A program made the translations under genes and the position numbers. Of a DNA stretch of 20,120 nucleotides, positions 1-7,410 are shown piece after piece. Each line of letters opens with the position of its first letter. The first letter of the stretch is position 1. The notes under the pieces were generated by a model that saw only the letters and a list, made by a program, of their open reading frames with translations, had not been told where the DNA came from and did not search any database. This DNA comes from Phycisphaerae bacterium. Its GTDB lineage: Bacteria; Planctomycetota; Phycisphaerae; Phycisphaerales; Phycisphaeraceae. The stretch spans positions 1-20,120 of the forward strand of contig NZCH01000028.1 of NCBI GenBank assembly GCA_002688155.1. Direction: 5' to 3'.

Positions 1-1098
1 GGAAGCGCGGCCGACGGCACGGCCACGTTGTGGTATCGCCGTGAGGAAATCGAACCATCGCATTGGAAGCCGGTGAAGTTTGAGGCCGGGCTCAGTGACA
101 GTTACCTGTTTCGCCTGGGCTGTTTCAACGATCAGATCATTGGCTCTTCCGAAGACCCGTATCACCTGTTCACGTTCTCGCCGACTGAGGGTGAGAAGAA
201 GATCCTGGGGCCGGTTGAACTTCATGTATACGGGTTTCAGGAGGCGCTGGGCAAGGTGTACTTCGTCGGATACGCGGGCGCTCCGGTGTATGAATGGGAT
301 CCCGCGCGGCCGTGGACTCAGCACCTGCCCTCGCCGGTCGATCCCACGCCCGAACCTGCATCGCGCGAGGCGAATCCCCGTCTGATCGTAAACTTTGATC
401 GTCAGCGTCGTTCCTACACGATCGTCGCGGCGGCGGACGGGCGGTTGTACGTGCCGTGCTCAGCGACCGTTGAATCGACCCCCGGTGGCCTGTTGGGCTG
501 GGTCGATCCGGCAACGGGCGAATCGGGCGGAATTCGAGAAGGATTTGAGAATCACCGCGGGGCGGACGCAGCGCTCGCGGGTGACGGCCGATACGTCGTC
601 ACGTGCACGTGTCGCTGGCCTCAGGATAATCTCGCTGAGCCTGACATGAAGGTCGTGACGTACGACACGCAGACGCGTCAGGTGGTGAGACAATCAAACC
701 CCGTTCCCGGTTGCAGCGATCATGGCGTTCTCGTCAACTGGCGTGGTACGCAGGTGGTGGGGAAGGTGAACGTGGGCTTCACGGATCGCTCGCACCAGTT
801 GCCCCTCAGAGACAACGTTACGACGACGTTGTATCGCTACAACGTTGAGACGAATACATGTGAAGTCGGGCTGCGCATTGCTGGCGAGTACTCAGGAAGT
901 CTCTTGTGCCTTGCCAGCGGAATGATCGCGTGCCATCTGGGGCCGAAGGTCATACTGATAGATCCGACTGACTGGTCGCACCGGGCGGTTGGAACGTTTG
1001 ACGAGACGCCTCGAGACTGGATCCTGCTCGGGGACGATCTCTACGCGATTCTGGGTACGGGGATCGTCAGGGTCCCGGGCTGGGGGCGTACTAAATGA
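1..1098 (+). CDS. Beta-propeller protein, 5'-truncated
   Basis: The frame is open from the first base of the window to the TGA at 1096-1098. The only early start, a TTG at 28, has no ribosome binding site, so the gene most likely begins upstream. The 365 visible codons are built of repeated beta-strand blades with the pattern of a short hydrophobic strand, a G-K-V-Y-F or G-R-L-Y-V strand and then a W-D-P or V-D-P turn, for example around codons 88-105, 140-170 and 330-360. That is typical of seven-bladed propellers of the Kelch/NHL/PQQ type. No catalytic motif was recognised. The N-terminus is missing, so a signal peptide cannot be judged. Its position ahead of a sugar-catabolic block suggests binding or sensing of a carbohydrate, or a lyase or lactonase of propeller fold. 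The propeller is fairly safe; function is unknown. Confidence 0.75.
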   Translation, partial: GSAADGTATLWYRREEIEPSHWKPVKFEAGLSDSYLFRLGCFNDQIIGSSEDPYHLFTFSPTEGEKKILGPVELHVYGFQEALGKVYFVGYAGAPVYEWDPARPWTQHLPSPVDPTPEPASREANPRLIVNFDRQRRSYTIVAAADGRLYVPCSATVESTPGGLLGWVDPATGESGGIREGFENHRGADAALAGDGRYVVTCTCRWPQDNLAEPDMKVVTYDTQTRQVVRQSNPVPGCSDHGVLVNWRGTQVVGKVNVGFTDRSHQLPLRDNVTTTLYRYNVETNTCEVGLRIAGEYSGSLLCLASGMIACHLGPKVILIDPTDWSHRAVGTFDETPRDWILLGDDLYAILGTGIVRVPGWGRTK

Positions 1099-1117
1099 TG
1101 CGCGATCGACGGTTGTG

Positions 1118-1146
1118 TTGACCACCATCCGCTCGCTGACGATGAT
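1118..1146 (+). promoter_or_regulatory. Candidate sigma-70-type promoter
   Basis: TTGACC (1118-1123) and GATGAT (1141-1146) are separated by 17 bases. The -35 matches the consensus at five of six positions and the -10 at four of six. It lies in the 99-base gap before the zinc hydrolase gene and would give a leader of about 45 nt that contains the GAGG ribosome binding site at 1186-1189. Such matches can arise by chance in GC-rich DNA. Confidence 0.3.
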
Positions 1147-1197
1147 GCTCCGGCTTGTGGGCGGATGCCATCATTGATCTGTCGTTGAGGATTACAA

Positions 1198-2223
1198 ATG
1201 CGAATTGCCGGTGTTACGGTGCGTGCGGGCTCGATCCGGCGTGCGTTTCTTGAAACGGACGGTTATGCCGACGGCGTTGGCGTCCGGATGCCGATTGTCA
1301 TCGCGGCCGGTGGCCGGCGCGGAAAGACGCTCGTCGTTGTCGCCGGTCAACACGGGCGCGAATTGAACGGTCCAGCCGCGATTCACAGGTTCATCAGTGA
1401 TCTGCGACCCGCTCAGATGCAGGGCAACATCGTCTTTCTGCCCGTCGTCAATCCACTTTCGATGCGCCAACACCAGCAGGACTTTCCGCACGAAATGGGC
1501 AGGTATCTGCGCAGCCAGCCGCCCAATGAGCGTTTCAATCTCAACCGCGCATGGCCGGGCGACCGCAAAGGGATGTTGCATCAGCGACTCGCGGCAGCGG
1601 CGTGGTCGGTTATCCGCAAGGCCGACGCGGTGATCGATCTGCACGGCTGGTCGGACCAACACATCGGCCTGGCGTGGTGCCGGCCACGCGATCGTGCGCT
1701 GATGCGCGCGTTGGGGTTCCCGTGGTCGCAAGTGATGCCTAAACCCGCGAGCACGGGGATGCTCGAGGTGGCGTGCAACGACTCGAAGATCCCGTGCGTC
1801 ACATGTGAACTGACGCCGCAGGACACGGTGTTCGGCCCGTCGGTCCGTTACGGAATTCAAGGTATCACCAATGTCGCGAGGCACATGGGAATTCTGTCCG
1901 GCGACCCCGAATACCCCTGGGCACGATACGAACTGAGGTCCGGAGGAGGTCAAGCCTTAGTCGCCGAGGCGCCGGGCCTGGTCGTGACAACGCACGAGAT
2001 CGGCCAGATCGTTGAGCCCGGTGAAATCGTTGTCGAGTTGGTGGATCTGCAAACATTCAAGCGTGTTCAGCGCGGTGGGCCGACCAGGCGCACGGTCATC
2101 CGCCGCATTTGCGGAGAATTTGGAACCGGCTGGGTCGGCTACCACATCGTCGAGAAAGGCCAAACGATGGCGGTGTTCAGCGAGATCGACCGTGAGTGGC
2201 CGGCGGAGCTAAAAGCCACCTAA
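1198..2223 (+). CDS. Succinylglutamate desuccinylase/aspartoacylase-family zinc hydrolase (copy 1)
   Basis: This 341-residue protein belongs to the AstE/AspA branch of M14-type zinc carboxypeptidase-fold enzymes, which hydrolyse amide bonds of N-acyl amino acids or related compounds. Zinc ligands are visible as H52-x-x-E55 in G-Q-H-G-R-E and H149 in I-D-L-H-G. N114-L-N-R117-A-W-P-G is the substrate-carboxylate loop, whose Arg binds the amino-acid carboxylate in characterised relatives. E204 in T-C-E-L fits the general base. A C-terminal beta-barrel typical of AstE-like proteins follows from about residue 245, including I-V-E-P-G-E. The ATG at 1198 is preceded by GAGG with an 8-base gap. There is no signal peptide, so a cytoplasmic location is likely. 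The actual acyl substrate cannot be read; a second, diverged copy lies at 7411-8346. Confidence 0.85.
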   Translation: MRIAGVTVRAGSIRRAFLETDGYADGVGVRMPIVIAAGGRRGKTLVVVAGQHGRELNGPAAIHRFISDLRPAQMQGNIVFLPVVNPLSMRQHQQDFPHEMGRYLRSQPPNERFNLNRAWPGDRKGMLHQRLAAAAWSVIRKADAVIDLHGWSDQHIGLAWCRPRDRALMRALGFPWSQVMPKPASTGMLEVACNDSKIPCVTCELTPQDTVFGPSVRYGIQGITNVARHMGILSGDPEYPWARYELRSGGGQALVAEAPGLVVTTHEIGQIVEPGEIVVELVDLQTFKRVQRGGPTRRTVIRRICGEFGTGWVGYHIVEKGQTMAVFSEIDREWPAELKAT

Positions 2224-2500
2224 ATGAAACGCAACCGTCAACTTGAAATGCGATTCAACCCTCGAATAAATGCGGGGGAGTTGGGGCGGATCCGCACCTG
2301 AATATCGTCGCGATCGAGGACAGTATCACACGCGGTGTTTCCGCCGACATGGGTGCGATTCCGTACCCGCGCGTGAAGTTCCAATGTCTCGTCACCATCG
2401 CGCCGGTTACGTGACGCGCCGCTGGGGCATGCCGCTGACGCGGCATGCTAGGCTACGGACCCTGAGGCGCCGGTTTTGTGGGTGCGAGGCGAAACGCATT
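2224..2500. other. Intergenic region ahead of the GH4 gene
   Basis: The 277-base gap holds no convincing gene. An in-frame upward extension of the GH4 frame to 2270 exists, but its translation is Arg-rich and unrelated to GH4. The gap contains a 10-bp palindrome at 2286-2295 (GCGGATCCGC) and the perfect hairpin at 2427-2448. A GAGG at 2486-2489 may serve as a weak ribosome binding site for the ATG at 2501. Confidence 0.55.
2427..2448. promoter_or_regulatory. Perfect 9-bp inverted repeat upstream of GH4 gene
   Basis: GCATGCCGC (2427-2435) and GCGGCATGC (2440-2448) are perfect reverse complements around a TGAC loop, 52 bases before the GH4 start. No T tract follows, so it is unlikely to be an intrinsic terminator. 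An operator for an unseen regulator or a structured mRNA leader is more plausible. Confidence 0.4.
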
Positions 2501-3811
2501 ATGAAGATTACCTTTCTTGGCGGCGGTGCTTTGAGGCTTCTGGGTGCGGTCGACGAAATCCTCAAACAGCGAGAGGTTTTTGTCGAGCCGAACCTGGTCT
2601 TTATGGACACGGACCCTGGCCGGGCGCAAACGGTGGCGGCGCTGGCGAGGAAGATGCCGTCGGCCCTGGTGAATCCGCCTGCGACCCAGGCCACGGACGA
2701 TCTGGACGCGGCTTTGCACGGCGCGTCGTTTGTCTATTGCTGCATCCGAGTCGGGGGTGTGCGGGCCCTTGAGCGGGACAAGAAGATCGGCTCGCGATGG
2801 GGCTTTCACGGCCATGACGACTTTGGTCCAAGTGCGATCATGCTCACCGCGCGGACGGTGCCGGTGGTGCTCGACATTGCCCGGCGGATGCAGACACATT
2901 GCCCCGGCGCATGGCTGCTTATTTTTTCCAATCCGATCACGACGCTGGTCGATGCGGTTACACGGCACACGCCCGTGCGCAACGTGGGCCTTTGCGACGG
3001 AGTCTACAACTTCGCTTGGGATATGGATGCGCTATTCGACACAGGCGTGCCCTGCCCGGACCTTGCCTACAGTGGGGGCGGCCTCAACCACCTGTCCTGG
3101 ATCACGCCTGACACGGCGTACAAGAATCAGCGCGTCATGGACATGATTTGGGAGCAGTGGGACGAACTTGCGCAGCGCCGCAACGCCGCACGCTGTGATT
3201 GGAAAGGCATCGCGCCTTTGGTGAAGATGGACCGCGTCATGCCTTTGAACAACGGGCACCAGGTACATTACTTTTATCACGACAAACTGGCCGCGAAGAT
3301 GCACGAGGCCTGCTGCGACAGCAACGACGCGGACCTTCGTTCTTCGAAGCAGGATCGAGCCGCGGCACAGGCGGCGCAACTGGCACAGCAGGATCAGATT
3401 GAAGGATTCTGGGATCAGACGGCTTTGCAAGGATGCCAGGCAAGTCCCTTTGGCAACACAGGCGTTAAGGTCATGAAGTCGATTCACCAGGACAGCGGTG
3501 ACGAACTGATCGTCACGACGCCCAATCACGGCCACATTGCCGATCTACTTGAAGGCGCGCCGGTGGAGGCGCCGGTGCACGTGTGGCGCAATGGGCTCGA
3601 GCCCGTTGGGATCGATCCCGTGCCCACGTTTCACAAGGGCCTGTGCAATGCGGTGGCGTACCACCAGCGACTTGTGGTGGACGCGTCGATGACACAGGAC
3701 CGCCACGCCCTTTTCACCGCGCTGATGGCTGAGCCCACGATCCGTTCGCTCGAGCGCGCCGCGCCCATGTTCGACGAACTCTGGGCGGCCCACGAGTCAG
3801 CCAATGAATGA
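2501..3811 (+). CDS. Glycoside hydrolase family 4, NAD- and metal-dependent
   Basis: The 436-residue product is a typical-length GH4 enzyme. GH4 glycosidases bind NAD+ and usually Mn2+ and work by transient oxidation at C3 and elimination, not by two carboxylates. Visible landmarks are the Rossmann start M-K-I-T-F-L-G-G-G-A (residues 1-10), an acidic beta-2 end F-M-D-T-D (D36), I-R-V-G-G (82-86), F-S-N-P (142-145), the metal ligand C165 in G-L-C-D-G-V and the metal ligand H197 in G-L-N-H-L-S-W. The ATG at 2501 is chosen because the Rossmann strand starts there; the frame continues upstream to 2270 without family similarity. The four residues C-D-G-V at 165-168 do not match the subgroup signatures I know for GH4. 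The gene overlaps the following epimerase gene by 8 bases (ATGAATGA), implying coupled translation. A cytoplasmic alpha-glycosidase or uronosidase role is inferred; the substrate is open. Confidence 0.9.
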   Translation: MKITFLGGGALRLLGAVDEILKQREVFVEPNLVFMDTDPGRAQTVAALARKMPSALVNPPATQATDDLDAALHGASFVYCCIRVGGVRALERDKKIGSRWGFHGHDDFGPSAIMLTARTVPVVLDIARRMQTHCPGAWLLIFSNPITTLVDAVTRHTPVRNVGLCDGVYNFAWDMDALFDTGVPCPDLAYSGGGLNHLSWITPDTAYKNQRVMDMIWEQWDELAQRRNAARCDWKGIAPLVKMDRVMPLNNGHQVHYFYHDKLAAKMHEACCDSNDADLRSSKQDRAAAQAAQLAQQDQIEGFWDQTALQGCQASPFGNTGVKVMKSIHQDSGDELIVTTPNHGHIADLLEGAPVEAPVHVWRNGLEPVGIDPVPTFHKGLCNAVAYHQRLVVDASMTQDRHALFTALMAEPTIRSLERAAPMFDELWAAHESANE

Positions 3812-4664
3812 CACACCCGAGTCACATGCCGCCCGCGCCACCGCCGACGTCAATCGCTGGCGTCTGGGTATCCGCCTTGAAGTGCTGCCCGGACAAGGCG
3901 TGATCGAAAAGTTCGAACGCGCGGCGACGTATGGGTTCGACGCCGTGGAATTGCCCGGGCGTTACCTTGACGACTACCGCGTCGACCTGGAGGCAAATCT
4001 CGACCGTCTCGCGCTGCCGATCTCCAGCGTGTCGCTTGGTTTCCGCGGTTCGTTGGTCAGTGCGGACCCCAATGCTCGACGGCTGTGCCGCGAGGACACC
4101 AAAACACTCTTGCGGTTCTGCCGAAGGATTGGCGCCGTCGGGCTGGTCATGCCGCCGGTGTTGATGCAGGACACCCATGCGCGCCTTACCGATCCCGGTG
4201 CGCATGGGAACCTGATTGATGCACAGGACGCGCTCATACTTGAACAACTGCCCGAGCTGGCGCAGGCGGCAGCGGCAGCCGACGTTTGCCTGCTGTTGGA
4301 ACCGGTCAACCGGTTCGAGACTGATTACTTGAAAAGGATCGACCATGCAGTGCGCCTGTGCGAGCGCGTTGGCGGTGCCGGCCTGGGCATCACGGCGGAC
4401 TTTTTTCACATGCAATTGGAGGAACTGAGCACCGCCAGTTCGTTGCGAGCCGCCGGCGACTGGCTTGGCCACGTCCACGTCGCCGAGAACACGCGCTGCG
4501 AACCCGGGCCCGGCTCGCTGGGTTTTCGACCCGGCTTCCGCGCCCTGCGCGATATCGGGTACGACGGATACGTCGTCGTCGAGTGCCGCACGCTGTCGGG
4601 CGAACAGGACCAGGTCCTGCCGCGCTGCGCATCGTACCTGCGACGCGAGATGGGCTCGTTGTGA
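3804..4664 (+). CDS. Ketose 3-epimerase-like sugar isomerase/epimerase, TIM barrel
   Basis: This 286-residue protein is of the xylose-isomerase-like/AP-endonuclease-2 TIM-barrel superfamily. The four metal ligands E166, D199, H225 and E260 have spacings of 33, 26 and 35 residues, the same as E152, D185, H211 and E246 of D-tagatose 3-epimerase. Further conserved residues fall in register: E172 (in E-P-V-N-R-F-E), H202 (in D-F-F-H-M) and R231. An intact active site for metal-dependent ketose epimerisation is therefore likely, although inosose isomerases and hydroxypyruvate-isomerase-like proteins share the fold. The start ATG at 3804 overlaps the GH4 stop by 8 bases. The first 18 residues look like a flexible extension; the barrel starts near W19-R-L-G. 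Coupling to GH4 suggests it rearranges the sugar that GH4 releases. The exact substrate is unknown. Confidence 0.85.
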   Translation: MNDTPESHAARATADVNRWRLGIRLEVLPGQGVIEKFERAATYGFDAVELPGRYLDDYRVDLEANLDRLALPISSVSLGFRGSLVSADPNARRLCREDTKTLLRFCRRIGAVGLVMPPVLMQDTHARLTDPGAHGNLIDAQDALILEQLPELAQAAAAADVCLLLEPVNRFETDYLKRIDHAVRLCERVGGAGLGITADFFHMQLEELSTASSLRAAGDWLGHVHVAENTRCEPGPGSLGFRPGFRALRDIGYDGYVVVECRTLSGEQDQVLPRCASYLRREMGSL

Positions 4665-4666
4665 TT

Positions 4667-4717
4667 CACGCCGCCCTGCGGGGGCGCTGCGTGTTGAAGA
4701 CGTTCGGGCAAACGTCT
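4667..4717 (+). terminator. Tandem hairpins after the GH4-epimerase pair
   Basis: Two bases after the epimerase stop is a stem with CACGC-CGCCC (4667-4676), loop TGCGG, and GGGCG-CT-GCGTG (4682-4693), that is 10 bp with a 2-base bulge. A second perfect 7-bp hairpin follows: AGACGTT (4698-4704), CGGGCA, AACGTCT (4711-4717). Neither has a good T tract, so this may be a weak or Rho-assisted terminator, or an mRNA 3'-end stabiliser. The second repeat could also be an operator for the next gene. Confidence 0.4.
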
Positions 4718-4826
4718 GGCCAGGTCTCCTGCGCGGGCAAGGAGCGAACCGTGCACGGGGTATGATGATGCTGCCATCCTCGGTTTGAGCCAGCATGAAT
4801 CGTGGCCACGATTGGACGTTGCAAAC

Positions 4827-7382
4827 ATGAAGCAGACTCGTACCAAAATCGGCGTGTTGCATTGGTTCGTGTTCGCAGGGTTCGTATCGGCTGCGTTGAT
4901 CGCGCCGGCCCGTGGCGCGCCGGCGCATCAACCGCCAGTTACTTTTGAACCAAAGCTGGGGCGTTTGGCCAAAACGAGCATGGCGATTTACGATGCTTCG
5001 GGCAAGCTCGTACGCACGTTGTGGCAGACGGCGGCGAAGAAGCCCGGCGATCGCGTCACGTGGGATGGCAAAGACGATCGAGGTCGCGCGTTGCCTGCCG
5101 GTGATTATGGCTATCGCACGCTGCAGTTGCCTGAATCGGGGGTGACACCCGGTTACATCGCGACGGTCGGCAACGGTATTGGCAGCGAACCGGCCCAGTT
5201 GGGCGGGGTCGTCGGCATGATCCCGTATGACGTCAAAACAGATGCGTCGGGCAACATTTACATTTCCGGCACCGGGCATGGGCGCAGCGCGCAAAAGTTT
5301 GACCGGCGCGGGAAAATGCAATGGATCAGCAACCGGCCCGCACCGGGAACGATCTGCGATCAGGCCAGCGCGTTGGCTGTCGGAGATCGATACCTTTACC
5401 TGGCCGGCCCCACGCACGTGTGGCGGGTCAACCGCGACGACGGCCAGGCCGTGCCCTGGCCTGACGGGTCGCCGGGCAAAAAGCTGCCCGACCCGCCGCC
5501 TTACAACATCGACGAAAACATCGACCGCTTTGCCGACACGCAACGGCTGTGGGTGCATACGCTGTACCAAGGCACGTTCTGGTGGCCCAGCGCGCTGGCG
5601 GGGATCGACGGCTGGCAGGGTCCGTTTCATTCCAACACCAAACACGATGGCAACCCGGTCGGGGTCGGCACACGCGGCATGGCGATACTCGGCGGCGAAC
5701 TGTTCTTGGCGCTGACACTGCTGAACAAAGTGCAGGTGCGCGATATCGATACCGGTGACCTGGTCCGCACGTTCGACCTCGATGCGCCGGCAGGCATGGT
5801 CGCCGACGACGAATCGGGCAAGCTGCTGATCGTTTCGGGCCGTTCGGTCGTCCGCTGCGACCGCGACGGCAGCGGCGCGGTAACGGTGGTTGATGCGGAA
5901 CTGAACATGCCTTGGGGTCTTGCCCGCAACAGGGTCGTGGGCAAACTTTACGTCTCCGACCAGTACCACGACGGTAAAACCGGTCACAAGATCAAAGTGT
6001 TCGATGAAACGACCGGCAGGCTCGTTGAAAACTTCGGTGCCGATGACCAACTCGACGGGCCGATCGTGGCCAACGAACTGTTCGCGCCGGCGGGGTTGGA
6101 TATCGACCCATCGCAGCGCATCATCGTGGCGGAACACATGCTTTACCGCATCAGCGCGTTTTCATCGAATTGGCAGCGCGAACTTGAAGTGTACGGCGGC
6201 GCGTTCTTTGAAGCCGCCTTCGCCGACCCGAAGCAGCCTAAGATCATGTACGGCATCGACGGATGGTTTCAAGGTGCCATACGCGAGTACGAGATCGATT
6301 ACGACAGGCAGACCTGGCGGGCGACGAAGTTCTGGTTTCATGGCGGGCCGCACCCGACACGCGACATGACAGGCGGGGCGATGTATGGCTCACGCATCAT
6401 GCACATTAACGGCACGCGGTACATGGCCACCTCGATGGATTGCCTGCGCATCTATCGCATCACCCCCGACCGGCTCGTGCCCGTGACCATCATCGGCCAG
6501 CGCTTTCGCGTCAAGACCGGATCCAGCCAATATGAACCGGCCAGCGCGATGGCGATCTGGACCGATCGCAACGGCGATGAGGTCGCAACGCCCGACGAGA
6601 TCAACTACGCACCGAAAGAATTACGCGACCTGCCGCACTTCCACATCGGGTACAACTACTTTGACGTCGACCCCGAGCCCGACGGCACGCTGTACTGGTA
6701 CACCTACAAACTACCGTTGCGAGGGCAACTGGACAACGGCGCGCTGGTGTATGACTGGCGGGACACCTCGCATTTTCGCGCTGCGTTCGACGCGGTGCCC
6801 GTGGGCGAATCGGCGATTAGCACCGACGGCGACGTGAACAACGACGATCGCTACTTGGCGCTGATGACGCTGGATAACAGTCGTCAGCAGCCGGGCATCG
6901 GCTACTGGCAGAAACGCATGATCGAATGTTACCTGCAAAAGTATTCAGCCGACGGAAAACTCAAGTGGCAGGTCGGATCGAAAGCCCGCGGCGTGCATGC
7001 GCCAGGTGAAATGTATCACCCAAGCGGTATCGAAACGATCAGCGTCGGCTACCCGCCGCAAACCTTCGTGCTGGTCAACGACGAGCCCGGCCCGGTACAC
7101 ATCTGGTCGGGCGACGGCCTGTACGTCGCCACGGTCCTGATCGACATGTCAAGCGACTGGCCCGGCCTTGACAACTTTCGCAAATACTACAAAGAGCCCA
7201 AATGGCTGTCGCATCCCCTGGTCGCCAGCGCAGGCGAACTGTGGTACATCAGCGCACTGGTACACCCACGTACGGAAAAGGTTTACCTGTACACCCAGGC
7301 GCACGAAATGGGCGAACACATGCGCATCTACGAACTCAAAGGCCTTGACGCCGTTACCTACACCACCGGCCCCGCCCGCTGA
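4827..7382 (+). CDS. Secreted FlgD-like/beta-propeller protein
   Basis: From ATG 4827 the product has 851 residues with a classical signal peptide: K/R-rich N-terminus, hydrophobic W13-A26, and A-R-G at 28-30 before A31. An upstream TTG at 4785 is in frame but would put 14 residues ahead of the signal sequence. Residues about 50-98 resemble a FlgD-type Ig domain (S-M-A-I-Y-D, G-K-L-V-R-T-L, T-W-D-G-K-D-D-R-G-R-A-L-P-A-G-D-Y). Residues about 125-480 contain NHL/propeller-like blades, including I-Y-I-S-G-T-G and K-L-Y-V-S-D-Q. D580-R-N-G-D-E-V-A-T-P-D-E591 fits a 12-residue EF-hand calcium loop, and D-V-N-N-D-D further on is dockerin-like. No catalytic residues were recognised. Presumably an exported protein of the periplasm or cell surface that binds or modifies the glycan; it could also be a propeller-fold lyase. 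Confidence 0.8.
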   Translation: MKQTRTKIGVLHWFVFAGFVSAALIAPARGAPAHQPPVTFEPKLGRLAKTSMAIYDASGKLVRTLWQTAAKKPGDRVTWDGKDDRGRALPAGDYGYRTLQLPESGVTPGYIATVGNGIGSEPAQLGGVVGMIPYDVKTDASGNIYISGTGHGRSAQKFDRRGKMQWISNRPAPGTICDQASALAVGDRYLYLAGPTHVWRVNRDDGQAVPWPDGSPGKKLPDPPPYNIDENIDRFADTQRLWVHTLYQGTFWWPSALAGIDGWQGPFHSNTKHDGNPVGVGTRGMAILGGELFLALTLLNKVQVRDIDTGDLVRTFDLDAPAGMVADDESGKLLIVSGRSVVRCDRDGSGAVTVVDAELNMPWGLARNRVVGKLYVSDQYHDGKTGHKIKVFDETTGRLVENFGADDQLDGPIVANELFAPAGLDIDPSQRIIVAEHMLYRISAFSSNWQRELEVYGGAFFEAAFADPKQPKIMYGIDGWFQGAIREYEIDYDRQTWRATKFWFHGGPHPTRDMTGGAMYGSRIMHINGTRYMATSMDCLRIYRITPDRLVPVTIIGQRFRVKTGSSQYEPASAMAIWTDRNGDEVATPDEINYAPKELRDLPHFHIGYNYFDVDPEPDGTLYWYTYKLPLRGQLDNGALVYDWRDTSHFRAAFDAVPVGESAISTDGDVNNDDRYLALMTLDNSRQQPGIGYWQKRMIECYLQKYSADGKLKWQVGSKARGVHAPGEMYHPSGIETISVGYPPQTFVLVNDEPGPVHIWSGDGLYVATVLIDMSSDWPGLDNFRKYYKEPKWLSHPLVASAGELWYISALVHPRTEKVYLYTQAHEMGEHMRIYELKGLDAVTYTTGPAR

Positions 7383-7410
7383 TCCCCGTGATCGGCCAGC
7401 TGATTGACAA

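Noticed and set aside
2270..2500. N-terminal extension of the GH4 frame
   Set aside because: GH4 proteins begin with the Rossmann strand that starts at ATG 2501; the 77 extra residues are Arg-rich and unrelated.
4761..4766. TATGAT as a -10 box for the FlgD/propeller gene
   Set aside because: No acceptable -35 lies 16-18 bases upstream, and the hexamer alone is too weak to annotate.
3822..6137. 771-codon open frame on the minus strand
   Set aside because: It lies fully antisense to the epimerase and propeller genes, both with convincing motifs. Its translation is Arg-, His- and Val-rich with no recognisable motif, as expected of an antisense shadow in GC-rich DNA.
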